A stretch of DNA of 64,000 nucleotides from Carex sylvatica. Lineage: Eukaryota > Streptophyta > Magnoliopsida > Poales > Cyperaceae. Shown piece after piece: positions 12,921-24,146 of this stretch. Position 1 is the stretch's first letter, and every line of letters starts with the position of its first letter. The stretch lies in the NCBI GenBank assembly GCA_964058845.1, contig CAXKVR010000039.1:41277-105276 (forward strand), in the 5' to 3' direction. A model generated the notes under the pieces. That model searched no databases. It worked only from the letters and a program-made list of their open reading frames with translations, and was not told the origin of the DNA. A program made the position numbers and the translations under genes.

Positions 12921-14555
12921 ATGAATCCCGACGGAGGCGGCGTCGGCCCACGTCGACAAGAGGCCGACCGTTGGCTTGGCGTCGCTGGGAAACTTCTAGA
13001 AGCACGCGATTTCGAGGGATGTAAGCAATTCGTCGAACAGTCGGTCTCTGCTGACCCTCTTGTACCTGGTGCGGAGGAACTCGTCGCTGCAGCGGAGGTG
13101 CTTCAGTCGGTCGAACAACGACGCATCAACGGCCACCCTGACTATTACGCTGTGCTTGGTCTCGACTCATCCCTTCCTTCTTCTCTGGAACCCGCCGCCG
13201 TGTCGCTACACTACCAGCGCCTCTCTCTCCTCCTACATCGTGATACTCCCACACCTGCGTTTACCGACGCAGCTCGATTGGTGGCGGAAGCTTGGGCTGT
13301 GCTCTCGGATCCCCCTTCTAAAGCACTGTTTGACAATGAATTGGAGCTTTCCAAGCCGAAATTAAAACCGAGGTCGCCGTCTCCACCTCCACCCGCTCCA
13401 CCACCTCCTGCTTCGTCTTCGCTTCGTAAAACCCCTACTAAACCTGCAAAGTTGCCGACTGTCACTAAATCTCCTAAATCAGTATCTCTCAAGGGGGAAT
13501 CATCAGCTAAAATGGGTAAATCTGTGGCCAAGCCGACTAATTTCTGGACCATGTGCACTACCTGTTGCCACGTGCACCAGTACGGGCGGCTCTGTGAGGG
13601 ACAGTACTTGCTTTGCCACAGCTGTCGTCGCCCATTCTTTGCGGCGGCAATGCTGGAGCCACCACCAATTGTGCCAGATACCGATATGTATTACTGCACC
13701 TGGGGCTTTTTCCCCTTGGGGTTTCCCGGTGGGCCCGGTTATGGGGGCATGTATGGTCTGGGCTCCCAGTTTGGGTCAAGCTCTTTACCAGGTACTCAAC
13801 CTGGTGTGGTTCCACCGAAGATAGGAGGAGAGATGGTTAATGGTACTGGAATTGGAATTGGCACTGGTACACCGAATACATTTCCTGTAAAGCGGGGGAG
13901 GGGTCGGCCCCGTAAGAATCAACCGAGTCCAGGTACACCTTTTACACCTGGATCTGGTCTAGTAAATTTACCAAGCACACTGAAAATAGGACGGAAGAGT
14001 GTTAGTGTTTCTGGTACTGGCACTGGTACATCAAATAGTTTTCCTGGAAAGCGGGGCCGGGGTCGGCCACGTAAGAATCCGCCGGGCTCAGGTACACGTG
14101 CTACACCTAAATCAGGTCTAGTAAATTTACCTAGTGCACAGCCCGGTGCGACTCTGTTGAAGATAGGAGATGAGAGTGTTAATGGTACTGGTATTTCCAC
14201 TGGTACACCTAATAGTTTTCCTGTAAAGCGGGGTCGGGGTCGGCCGCGTAAGAATCAGCCGAGTCCAGGTTTATCTGTTACACCTGGATCAGTTCTAGTA
14301 GATGTACCTGTAGTTGGGAATGTGCCGGCTGTGGTTATGCCAAGTATGGGTTGGGAAAGTAGTGCTACTGAAGGTACTGGTGCTGGTACTGTTGTTGTTT
14401 CACCGAGTAGTGAACCAGTAAAGAGGGGTCGTGGTCGTCCACGAAAGAATGAGGCCAATTCAGCAAGTTATACTAAAAAAATGGTGGCTAAAAAGAGAAT
14501 AAATGCAAACTTGAAGAAGGTGGTGGTAGACATGAATGATGGTGAAATAGTTTAA
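12921..14555 (+). CDS. J-domain / zinc-ribbon / AT-hook protein, intronless
   Basis: A single 544-residue frame from ATG to TAA. Residues about 74-138 resemble a J domain (DYYAVLGL ... LVAEAWAVLSDP), but the HPD tripeptide that stimulates Hsp70 is HRD at 106-108. A proline/lysine linker follows. FWTMCTTC ... LLCHSCRRPFF (Cys212, 215, 232, 235) fits the zinc-ribbon of plant nuclear J-like proteins. Four near-identical AT-hooks KRGRGRPRKN start at about residues 324, 377, 436 and 501, separated by Gly/Thr/Pro-rich copies containing GLVNLPS, which points to internal tandem duplication. Inference: a chromatin or AT-rich-DNA binding nuclear protein in which the J module may no longer act on Hsp70. 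The upstream in-frame region lacks a better start. The coding sequence is GC-richer than its flanks. Specific biological role unknown. Confidence 0.92.
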   Translation: MNPDGGGVGPRRQEADRWLGVAGKLLEARDFEGCKQFVEQSVSADPLVPGAEELVAAAEVLQSVEQRRINGHPDYYAVLGLDSSLPSSLEPAAVSLHYQRLSLLLHRDTPTPAFTDAARLVAEAWAVLSDPPSKALFDNELELSKPKLKPRSPSPPPPAPPPPASSSLRKTPTKPAKLPTVTKSPKSVSLKGESSAKMGKSVAKPTNFWTMCTTCCHVHQYGRLCEGQYLLCHSCRRPFFAAAMLEPPPIVPDTDMYYCTWGFFPLGFPGGPGYGGMYGLGSQFGSSSLPGTQPGVVPPKIGGEMVNGTGIGIGTGTPNTFPVKRGRGRPRKNQPSPGTPFTPGSGLVNLPSTLKIGRKSVSVSGTGTGTSNSFPGKRGRGRPRKNPPGSGTRATPKSGLVNLPSAQPGATLLKIGDESVNGTGISTGTPNSFPVKRGRGRPRKNQPSPGLSVTPGSVLVDVPVVGNVPAVVMPSMGWESSATEGTGAGTVVVSPSSEPVKRGRGRPRKNEANSASYTKKMVAKKRINANLKKVVVDMNDGEIV

Positions 14556-15609
14556 TCGATTATTTTGTTCAACAATGAGGTGGAAAGAGTAGTGCATTTT
14601 GGAAATATGAGAAGTTTTGAAGTTTCTTGGGGATGGAGAGTGCATATTTGGGCTTGTACAGCTGGAAGGTTGGTGCTTTGCTGTGTGCTGTGATATAATG
14701 TAGCATTTGGCTGGGAATTAGTTCATCAGCTGTTGAAAAATTAAGGGATGTGGAATTTAGGGTTTGTGTTATGGTAAAATTGTAGCTTAGTTGGTCAAAG
14801 ATGACCGTTGTCTTTTTTTCTTTTTCCTTTTTTTTAGTTGTTGTTTAGTAGTAGTGTTTCCAATTTCAAATCACATCAATTAGCATGCTGTCACAGTCGT
14901 GTTGTTAATGCTATTCATGATAGGTTATGCTTGCATGTAAATTTAGATCGTTTCATGCCAAGGATATGACAATACCACGCAATAGTCTGGTACCTATCTG
15001 ATGTCGGAATGCACTTGATCTGCTTGTTTGCTTTTATGTCCTGGCATCATTTTCTACCAAAATATTGTGAATTTTATGTCTGAAAGATAATAAAAGATTC
15101 TGGTTGGTACGGTACTGCATAATTGAGGTTTGTATGTATATATTTTACTTGTCAGACCCCAAACTCCTGGGGGGTTATGGCTTAAAATTGTGCTCCTGTG
15201 ATGATTTAATTCCAAAGTCAATAGGTGCGATTGTGCTGGTAATTGGTATTGTAATGTACCATAGTTGGTATTAGTTTGTGCTATCTTGGTACTGTGCATT
15301 TCATAATTGGGTGTAAGTTTGAGTGGCATATTTATACCATGGTTACCTGATGCGAGAAGATCGTGATCGGATCAGTTTGTTACTGTTTTGAATGGAAGGC
15401 AATGTGTACTCTATTTTTTTTTGGCAAACCTTAATAAAGGTTAAAAGTGTATTTTGTTCAAATTTGTTTCATGGTTAAATATGTTTTAAGTACCATTTTG
15501 GGTTTGAAGCAGTGTGGGACTAGGTTGAGGCATTCATTTGCAAAATCAAGGTTAAATAAAGTATTAATTGCACAATATCGAGTTGAGTAAGAGTTTTCTT
15601 CATTATGGG
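14556..15609 (+). other. 3' flank of the J-domain/AT-hook gene
   Basis: The first several hundred bases are T/G-rich with little repeat content, compatible with a 3' UTR; the polyadenylation site was not fixed. No second gene. The minus-strand frame at 15,054-15,329 shows no protein features. Confidence 0.45.
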
Positions 15610-15617
15610 TACTTGGG

Positions 15618-16267
15618 GCTAGGGCTGCAAACGAATCAAACCGAATTGAACTTATCTTAGTTTGAGTTTGAGTTTGAATAAGATTTGAACCGAATTAGTT
15701 TGATTTGTTTCAGAATGAATTAATTGCGAACTACAAATTTTTCGAATCGAAGTCAAGTAAATTACGAATTACAATTTTTTTTTTTGCAGCCCTAGTTATA
15801 ATGATAATTTATGCATTAGTTTTCTTTGTGCGGAAAAAAATTTACACAGTTTCTATCTTTTACAAATTCATACTGATTAATTATGGGCAAGTTCAAAATT
15901 CTCTTACCTTTTACACTGCTGGATTGATTAAAATTACGGCATGGATCTAGTCAAATGAAACTTATTTCATTGTTAATTTGTTACGCTGATGAAATATTAT
16001 ATTATTATAAGTTACCATTATATTAATAATTTTGAGCTCTGATATAAATTCAGTTCCTGTCTTATTAAAGACTGATAGTTGAATTCATTAGTTGTATTAT
16101 TTGAGATTTGAACCTAAATAGTTTGTGAATCAATTTCGAATGATTTATTTCCGGTTTGAGTTTGATTTGAATAAGATTCGAATTGAACTGATTTAATTTG
16201 TTTCAGAACAAATTAATTTCGAATCGAACTCAAATTGAATCACGAACTACGAACTTTTTGTGGAGCC
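15618..16267. mobile_element. hAT-like non-autonomous element, 650 bp
   Basis: Flanked by an exact 8-bp duplication TACTTGGG (15,610-15,617 and 16,268-16,275). Ends are short imperfect inverted repeats (GGCTAGGGCTGCAAACG against GGCTCCACAAAAAGTTCG). Both halves carry GAGTTTGAATAAGATT-like text and its complements, so the halves are internally related. Non-coding. Confidence 0.75.
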
Positions 16268-16659
16268 TACTTGGGACAGTATTAGAAGCTATTAAATGGA
16301 ATAATCATTTGAAAAATCTTTAAAGAAAAAGCTATTCTGATGGGAAAAAAAACAAAGAAATACTTCCGGGAACCAACGAATATAACCCGTGCAAAAGTAT
16401 ATATGATTAATGATCTATATGACTATATGTGCTAGTTTAATAATTTGAAATTTAAAACTTGGGATGTCAAAAAAAAAAATGATAGATATGATCAATATTA
16501 TTTTTTCCTATAATGTGTAAAAAATTATAATATTTTAATTTTATTTTAATTGGTATCAAAAGTTTATAAAAATATACTTGTATAGATAACTTTTAGATAT
16601 TGATTTTTTAACTCATTGATTTAAAAATCACAACTATATCAGTAATACAAAGTATATAT

Positions 16660-17035
16660 ACAGGGATGGATTCAGAATTTTCGTCAGGAGAGGCAGAAAA
16701 ATATCAAATAAGATTTAAACAATTAATTGGGTTTAAACATTCAAGAAATTGAATGGGGAGGTAGCACAATTAGCTAAGAAAATGTTCTAAAATTGTTTTA
16801 CCCAAAGGTCTAGAGTTCGATTCCCCCTCACGACTTCATAGCCTCTGTGAAGGTTTTCAAAAAAAAAAACATTTAAGAAATTTATTTTAATTTTAATCTT
16901 CAATTTAACCCAAATTACAAAGCAAATATTTAGAGGGGGCAAAAAAAATTTCAGAAGAGAAAGTCAACCAAAATGTTTTAATCTCTACTAAAACTCAAAA
17001 TCTAGAAAGAGAAGGGAGGCAGCTGCCTTGCATAT
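16660..17035. repeat. Dispersed repeat hosting a SINE
   Basis: Resembles 45,205-45,545: both have AGATTT(A/G)AA(C/T)AATTAAT, GGGTTTAAAC, TTCAAGAAATT...AATTTTAA and a (G)AGGGGGCAAA-like block near the end. At 45.4 kb the ATTCAAGAAATTTAT text is continuous; here it is split by the SINE. Confidence 0.7.
16751..16868 (+). mobile_element. tRNA-derived SINE, about 118 bp
   Basis: Contains a tRNA-like promoter: an A-box-like GTAGCACAATTAGCTAAG and a B box AGAGTTCGATTCCCC about 45 bp later, then a tail rich in A. It is bounded by a 14-bp target duplication with one mismatch, ACATTCAAGAAATT (16,737-16,750) and ACATTTAAGAAATT (16,869-16,882). The body is not a functional tRNA: no cloverleaf closes. 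Confidence 0.85.
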
Positions 17036-18662
17036 ATATACCAACTCTGCAGAAAAATGAAAAGCTCTTGATGTAGGTAAATTTTTACTCAAAAATGGTA
17101 CAATATGATTTCACATGTAGAGTATTTGTTATTTTGTTTAAGAGGAGGATTCAAATGTTTTTATTTTTTGTGCATTTAATCATGCTTTTCTACTTATTTA
17201 ATTTTTTGAAAATAAAAATATCAGTTGTAATCGATATTATTTTTATTTTGACATATATCTTTAAGAACTAAAATTCTAACTAAAAAGTTCTAAAATTGTC
17301 ACTTTTTAATGTTGTTTTTATTTTTCTTTTTAGTTCAAGTCAATATGAACCTTCAATATTTGGGTTGAAAATTTGTCTTGCTCCTCATTTAATTCGTCAA
17401 GTGTGAAATAGTTAGATCAATCTAAGATAACGATACTTCCTCTCCTGCTGAACTAAAAATTTATTAACCTAAAGTCTTCATCAAACAATAATAGTTTAGG
17501 TGGATCCAACCCACCAACTTAAAAATTATTAAATTTGACATTTTTCACTAAAGCCGTGATTTTATTTGAATTTGTTTTTTCATATGATTTTATTTTTTTA
17601 CTAATCCGTGAAAGATAGTCACAAGTAATGGTAGTTTAATTTATCTCTTAACCCTACAAAGTATAATTGACTGTTAGGTCTTACAAATGACCAAAACTTT
17701 AAATACAGTTCAAGGTAAAAATAAATAAAAAATAAAAAATCAAATCTTACAATTTTTAACATTCATGCTTTTAATGGAAGAAACAGCCAACACTTATCAT
17801 TTACTTTGTTAAATTTACAAGGTTGGTTTTTCTTTTGGAAGCAATGTTCAATGTCCAAACAAAAACCGTCTTTCTCTACAATTTGATTCTGTTAGACGGA
17901 CACATGAGATTGGAAATGAACTTGACATATAAGTTAAATTGAACTGTCTATTATTGTGCGCGTGAAAAAAAAAATTAATTTAACTGAATTTTTTTTTCAC
18001 GGACACAGTAACTACACCAAATAGGCTCTTAAAGTTAACAAGTTATTCGCCAGTAAAAACTTATTAGCAAATTATTCGTCAGTAAACACGAAAACATGCA
18101 CAGCTAAAATTTATTAATGATAACATGCAAAATTTGTGAGGCATGCAAACTATATGAAACTCTTAACTAGAATCAATCACAAAATTTATGATAGGCATGC
18201 AAAATTTATGAGGCATGGAAAACAAATGTGTGATTTTGTTAGATTAAAGTTTTCTATTAAATGAAGCAATGCCACTCTAACGCTAATAAACATTGTTCGA
18301 GAAATTTTCAAACACGTGATGGTCAAGTTTATTTGAGATTTTGAGCAAAATATTATTATCGTTATTGTATTTAAATAAAGAAATTACAATTTTCTAATTG
18401 AGATGTTGGAGCAAGTCAAAAACAACCAAACCAAAATTTTCTTAAAATTAGTAATATTTTAATACATGTTTTAAAAATATATATGATACCCTAATTTTTT
18501 TTTTCAAAATGTTTAAAAATAAATTTTAAATTAAAATATTTGATTTCTAAAAGTTGTTATATTTTTGGCTAATTTATAACTATAACATAATTATAATGAG
18601 AACAAGATTAAGAAAGGAAACTATATTTAGTGCAAGTTGCTATTTATAGCAGGCACAATTGC

Positions 18663-19674
18663 CCGATTTTTTTTATAAATATCTAAAAAAATAATTAATT
18701 TTAAAAAAATGACCAAAGTTGCACTAGATTTTGAAAAGTACCCAAACCGCAAATTTTTTTTGCGGTTTTACAATTCCAAAATCACGGTTAAAAAAAAAAA
18801 AACCGCAAAATTTTTTTGCAGTGTTTCAATTCAAAAACCACTCTTTAAAAAAACCGCAATTTTTTTTGCAGTTTCAAGGCCTAAAACTGCAAAAAAAAAT
18901 TACAGTTTTACAATTCTAAAACCACGGTTAAATAAAATAAAAAATCCGCAAATTTTTTTTGCAATGTTTCATTTCAAAAGCCACTTTTTTTTTAAAAAAA
19001 AACCGCAAAATATTTTTTGCAGTTATAGTTTTTTTTTCATTTTTTCAGATTTTTTTATTTAATGATTATTATTAAAAATAATTCTCAAAATAGAAACAAC
19101 TTTTTCTAAATTAAATACACGAGAAGGATGACAATATTTTTTGTATTTACTTAGAAGTGATTTTTTAACCAGGATCAATAACTCAAACTCCAAGCATTTT
19201 TAATTTTTTTTCAATAATACATAAAAAAAATATTAATTTTTCTTACAACCGCAAAAAATTCGGCATGAAAAAATTGATCCGGATTATTTATAGCAGTCTT
19301 TCTAATAAATCAAATTATATAGTATTTCATGTATTTTCAAAGAAATATATTAAATATTATTAATATTTCAATACAAAAAATAAATAAATTATAAATATTT
19401 CTATTTATATAAAAAAATTCTGAAAAAATAGAAAAAAAGTTATAACCGCAAAAAAAATTTGCGTGTTTTTTTTTAAACAGTGGTTTTTGAATTGAAACAC
19501 TGCAAAAAAAAAATTCTGGTTTTTATTAACCGTGGTTTTGAAATTGTAAAACTGCATTTTTTTTTTTGCGGTTTCAGGTCTTGAAACTGAAAAAAAAATT
19601 GTGGTTTGGATAGTTTTCGAAATCCAGTGCCAAACTGGTTATTTTTTATTTATTTATATAAATAAAAAAATCGG
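18663..19674. mobile_element. Foldback element built from repeated AACCGCAAA hairpins
   Basis: Ends CCGATTTTTTTTATAAATAT (left) and TATATAAATAAAAAAATCGG (right) are inverted repeats like those of the 30.1-37.1 kb element. Each arm has several short hairpin units such as ACCGCAAATTTTTTTTGCGG separated by TTTTACAATTCCAAAA(A/T)CAC and TTTCAATTCAAAAACCAC. The right arm (19,440-19,640) is the complement of the left (18,700-18,900). The 117-residue open frame is a by-product of the repeat. No clear target duplication. Confidence 0.8.
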
Positions 19675-20737
19675 TGCTTTCTTGTTCTTGTAATTGAAAT
19701 TTTGATATGTTTGATGTACATACCGAGAATATGAGAACTATTATAGTAAAAAGGCTTATAATATTTAAATGTTGGTTCATTATTATGATCATGTGTTTAT
19801 TAAAAGATATGTTATTGTATAGAATTGAAAAAATAATTATTAATGTTTCAAACAATGCATATATTCGTTCTTCAATTTTTATCATTGATTTGCAAAGTCT
19901 TATTAGATTGTACATTAGTCTAAATGATTAATATGATTGAACTAAATAACTTGTCCAATATATTTGACTTTTTAGCACACTCACATTTTATAAATTAAAA
20001 AAAAAAATGTCAGAATTCATCATAACACAAAATTATTCCATACATGATATCTAAACAGTTCGGACCCGTTCAATTTGAAAAGAGGAAAAAAAAAAAATAG
20101 TATTATACGGTGTTGTTTGAAAACAAAATGGCAGACCGCCAATTTTCTTGGAGAAGAAACATCATAAATGTATTTTACAAATATTTTTTATTATTAGAGG
20201 CTTGCCAATATTCATTCTATTGTTTGAAAATTAAGTGGCTCATCCCCACTTTTGTTGTATGGTTTAGGATTATTAAGATAAACGCCTTTTCTCTATTGAA
20301 AAAAAAAGGTAATCTCAATAAAAGATTATAATATTTAGTTTTATATAAAATGGATAAATAAATCGAATTAATCAGTTTGAATCGTCCATTTGACCTCAAA
20401 ATTCGAGATCTGAAGTCATAAATCAATCATGGACCCAAAAAAAAAAAAAAAACTACCCAAAATACCAAAATAAATCCAGCACAATATTTATTATAACAGA
20501 AGAGCAAATGAGATTAATGAAACCTCTTAGTCAAATGTTAAAGTTGAATATATTATGAATTGCACACGGTCGTTGCAGTGTAAGTGCCACAGAAAAGAAA
20601 ATAAAGATCTCTTGGGAGATTGGTTTGATTTGACGGATTTGACGGATTTGGACCACTCACACAGTGAAAAATGGTGCAGAGAGATTGGATGAATTTGGGT
20701 CAAGAATTATGGTTCGGGTCCCACTGGACTTTCAAAT
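19675..20737. other. Gene-free AT-rich intergenic DNA
   Basis: Overlapping short frames on both strands (19,646-19,931 and 20,110-20,426) reflect AT-rich composition without domains. A short direct repeat TTTGACGGA occurs near 20,630-20,650. Nothing else supported. Confidence 0.5.
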
Positions 20738-21353
20738 TAGGGGTGTGAACAAGGAATTCACATCCTCTCCAATACCTCATAAGGGAATCTTTTATAATTA
20801 CTAGATCTGGATCGTTCTTCTTAACATGGCACGAATCTCAAAGTTAAAAAATACTGCCTCTTATAGTGACTAGAATCTCAAACCGTAAAGTGAGGGTAAT
20901 CCTCTGCAATACATGAGAGGATACAAATTCATGAACGAGTTGGCTCGGTCTGAGCTAGGTCCTAGCTTAGTTTGTTAATTCTGGATCTAGGGTATCCGAG
21001 CTAAAACCTCAGTTTTAAATCGTGACAAGTCAGCTCGAGCTAGCTCGTGAGCTGACTAGCTGGCTCGCTGGATCTTGTTTTAAGAAAAAAATAAATTCTA
21101 AAACTTTTTGAATCGACCTGAACCGAGCTGGACCGAGCTAGACAGTATAAAATGCACACAAATTCATACAAATTGACAAATTGATGCCTAGTCGAGCTGA
21201 TGAGCAAGCTAGGCCCCAACTTGAACTCGTTAATTTTGGAACAAGCTAGTGGCGAGCTGGCTCATCAACAGCTTGATCTAATAACGAGCGAGCTATTAAC
21301 GAACGAGTCAGATGAGAGTCACGATCGAATCACAAATTATTTTGCCACCCCTA
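20738..21353. mobile_element. Degenerate TAGGGGTG-ended element
   Basis: Begins TAGGGGTGTGAAC and ends GCCACCCCTA, like the hAT-type element at 11,182. The interior repeats CGAGCTGGCTCG-like words on both strands. The flanking 8-mers do not match, so the copy is old or the ends are misplaced. Confidence 0.5.
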
Positions 21354-22599
21354 AACTGTAATCATCTAATTTTCGGAAATTGGATATATATTGGGGTTTT
21401 GCAAAAGGCATTAGTACTTTGGACGAAATAGTAGCAGTTTATTTTGTATATATATCAAAATTTTGCAGAAAATCAAATTTTATTATTATTTTTTTTTTTA
21501 CAGTATTTTGGATTTTAGAAAAATAGCTCAAAAATAAGAGAAAAATATAATTATTTATGTGTAATATAGTATATAAGTGTAGCGAGTAAAACATAATTTA
21601 TAGGATTCAATGAAATGGTGATGTACCAATAATAATTCTAACGCTCAAAATTTAAAAAATTAGAGTTTATTTTGTACAATATCAAGAGATAATTTTTTTA
21701 TTTGTTTAATTGTAAAAAATTCTATATCTTGATCCTATGTGACATGAGCTTAATATTTGTTTAATCGTCAAACTTTGCTGCTTGAGACTGATTTACTGAT
21801 TTTTTTATGTAAAATTTATAAAGAAGCTTAACTTAATATAAGATTTACTCACACTAGAGTTGTTTTCTTAGCTTTAAACAATTTCTACAGAAAAAGTTGG
21901 CATTAAAAAAATTGAGCACAAAGAAATATATATTTTTTGAAAATAAAATATAGATAAACTGTCATAGTTTAATTTAGTCTAAAGTTTTACAAAAATATGT
22001 TATTTTTTATGAGATTTTTTTGTTCTCTTATTCTCGTTTTACCGGACTAAAAATACTTGTTGAATAAAAGTTTAGATCTCTGTTGTTTTTTTTTTCAAGT
22101 TTGATCCGATTTCATGAACTATAATCCGGAAAAATGATCATATTTCTTAAACAGCTCTTAAATTATGGGTCCAAAAGAAAATGTTGATTCTTGTCTTATT
22201 CAAGGAAATTTTAATATTGTCTTTACCTTTCTTGTAGTCACTAGTCAAGTGCCCGTGCGTTGCAACGGGGGTTGAAATATTATTTTGATCACTTTCTTTA
22301 AATAATTTCTTCATTATGTGTTCATCAATAATAAAAGCAAATTATAACCTTAGAGCTTAATACTATATTACGGCATCTCCATTGATGCAGTTGATTTGCA
22401 ATTGCAAACAACTATCCTGAAATAATTGAAATTAATTTCATTTCTTAATTGCAAAACTCCTGCATTAATGCAATTTGCAAATCAACATCTGAAAAATAAT
22501 TTTGCATAAACTCAAATACATCCATGTAAAATTGTAAATTAGAAAAATATAAGGAGAATAATGAAAATATTATTTTTACAAAAAAATCAGAAAATTCAT
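21354..22599. other. Gene-free intergenic DNA with a plant repeat terminus
   Basis: Near 22,242 the text AAGTGCCCGTGCGTTGCAAC matches a terminus I recall from dispersed plant transposons; I see no partner end. Around 22,370-22,500 are palindromic GATTTGCAATTGCAAA and GCAATTTGCAAATC words. No gene. Confidence 0.45.
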
Positions 22600-23020
22600 A
22601 TCATCTAAGATATCTTAAATTTTACCTTGCCTTTTTGGAAAATCTAAACCGTTCAAATACAGTCTACACGAATCTCGAAGCACAATAATACTTTCTGCAC
22701 GAATAGACACGCAAAAGTTGAGATCCAGAGCCGTTGAAATACTTTCTGCACGAATCTCGAAGCCCAATAATACTGGCGCCTGCGCTACCCCCGAATAGGC
22801 ACCCGACACGTGGGTCAAGCAAAAGTTGAGATATCTCGGGAATAGGCACCGTCCGTGAGCCTCTGCGCTATCTCAACTTTTGCTTGACCCACGTGTCGGG
22901 TGCCTATTCGGGGGTAGCGCAGGCGCCAGTATTAATGCGCTTTGAGATTCGTGCAGAAAGTATTTGAACAGTTGAGATTTTCCATAAAGTCACGCAAAGT
23001 TTGAGGTACCTCAGAGGATA
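22600..23020. repeat. Head-to-head MITE pair with apparently perfect 66-bp palindrome arms
   Basis: 22,768-22,833 is, as read, the exact reverse complement of 22,869-22,934, with a 35-bp spacer. The outer parts belong to the family seen at 23,786 and 29,769: CACGCAAA(A)GTTTGAG..., TTGAGATTTTCCATAAAG and CTCAGAGGA at the right; degenerate equivalents at the left (22,620-22,700). A directly repeated GTGGAAAACGCGTGAAAAAA follows at 23,028-23,066. Confidence 0.85.
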
Positions 23021-23785
23021 AAAAAAGTGGAAAACGCGTGAAAAAAGTGGAAAACGCGTGAAAAAAGGAAGATTCAGTGATACAATTTCTGTGTGGCATT
23101 ATATGTAGCATGGATATAAATCACTAAATTTAGATTTCTACACGTTTGACAACATGAAACAGGTGTATAAAATCAAAATTATTTATTAAAGGCTGAGATT
23201 AAGATCTGTTTTGATGAGTGGCTGAGATTTAGAGAATCAACGGCTCAGATCTTCTCTGGACAAATAGAGGGTTGGATCCCAAAAAAAATAGCATGCTATT
23301 TAGTAGGGAGGATAACATATTGGTGGCGTTACAAACTAGTAGCATTTGACATCCACCAAAATTTAAAATTTTAAAAATATTTAAATTAGTGTAATTGTTG
23401 TCGGACGGATAACGTGGTATTGGCAATTTTGTGCTAAAAGTATTTCAAATAACCCTCCTAAATAATCTAAGGTGTAAAGAATATGAGAAATAATATTACT
23501 TGCCTATGTGGCCACACGGATTGGCGCATATCGTCGTGGCCACATTTGATCAGAAATGAGGTCGGCGTACAATTTGTTCTTTTTCGTTTCCTTGTGAGTT
23601 CGTATTCTCTTAACTCAAATTTTGAGTTTTGATCAAGAACGTCCATTTAGATCCGCACGAATATTATAGGAATCCAAACATTACAGGCATTAGTCGGATT
23701 GGCCCGAATTTTGATCAGACGGTGTGGAATAAAACAGAAAAGGTACGCTAATGTAGAGGAAGCGGATCGACATGCTTACATTAGC
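23021..23785. other. Intergenic DNA with dispersed-repeat text
   Basis: 23,095-23,260 resembles the reverse complement of about 61,700-61,880 (GACAACATGAAACAG, AATTATTTATT(A/G)AAGGCT, GATGAGTG). A GGTACGCTAATGTA ... TACATTAGCGTATCC inverted pair lies at 23,740-23,791. No gene. Confidence 0.5.
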
Positions 23786-23952
23786 GTATCCTCTGAGATA
23801 TCTCATATTTTGCGTGACCGACGTGTCCGGTGACTATTCGTTGGTGACGCGGGGGCCAGTATTATTTGAGCTTTGAGATTCGAGCCAAACGTATTGAAAC
23901 GGTTGAGATTTTCCAAAAGGTCACGCAAAATATGAGATATCTCAGAGGATGC
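23786..23952. mobile_element. MITE of the TATCCTCTGAGATATCTC family
   Basis: Inverted ends GTATCCTCTGAGATATCTCA and GAGATATCTCAGAGGATGCG enclose about 110 bp similar to the copies at 22.9 and 29.8 kb (GACGTGTCCGGTG, GGTTGAGATTTTCCA). It lies about 100 bp upstream of the presumed leader exon of the PWWP gene. Confidence 0.8.
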
Positions 23953-24039
23953 GAATATTGGTTATGCCGCTATGGGTAAAGATTTAAAAAAGTTAAAACT
24001 CGCTGTCAATTTGGGGAAAGAGCAAATTACTCTTTTACC

Positions 24040-24146
24040 CCTACTCAGTACTGGAAGTCGGAGATGGAGAGGCGTCGAAGCGAAGCTTGAGAGAGAATTT
24101 ACAGAGTGAATTTTGTAGAAACCTCCATACTCCATCTGAGCTAGGT
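24040..24146 (+). other. Presumed 5' leader exon of the PWWP gene
   Basis: Short purine-rich stretch ending CTGAGCTAG followed by GTATTCTT, a plausible donor. A plausible acceptor TTCAATGTAG lies at 24,733-24,742, 35 bp before the ATG, and the intervening DNA is T-rich like an intron. Leader start and splice are inferred, not proven. Confidence 0.45.

Larger units (their letters stand above)
16276..18662. other. Gene-free intergenic stretch
   Basis: AT-rich. Apart from the SINE and its host repeat, I see a palindrome near 17,960-18,005 (GTGAAAAAAAAAATTAATTT against AATTTTTTTTTCAC) and short direct repeats of CATGCAAAATTTATGAGGCA around 18,120-18,220. No open frame with protein character. Confidence 0.5.

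Noticed and set aside
12728..13024. Overlapping frames on both strands at the start of the J-domain gene
   Set aside because: Out-of-frame shadows of the leader and first codons; no domains and the main frame is continuous for 544 residues.
16790..16835. tRNA-like B box (AGAGTTCGATTCCCC)
   Set aside because: No acceptor or anticodon stem closes around it; the target duplication and A-rich tail show a SINE, not a tRNA gene.
18709..19062. 117-codon open frame rich in Lys, Phe and Pro
   Set aside because: It lies wholly in repeated AACCGCAAA hairpin units of a foldback; the amino-acid pattern follows the DNA repeat and there is no domain or start context.
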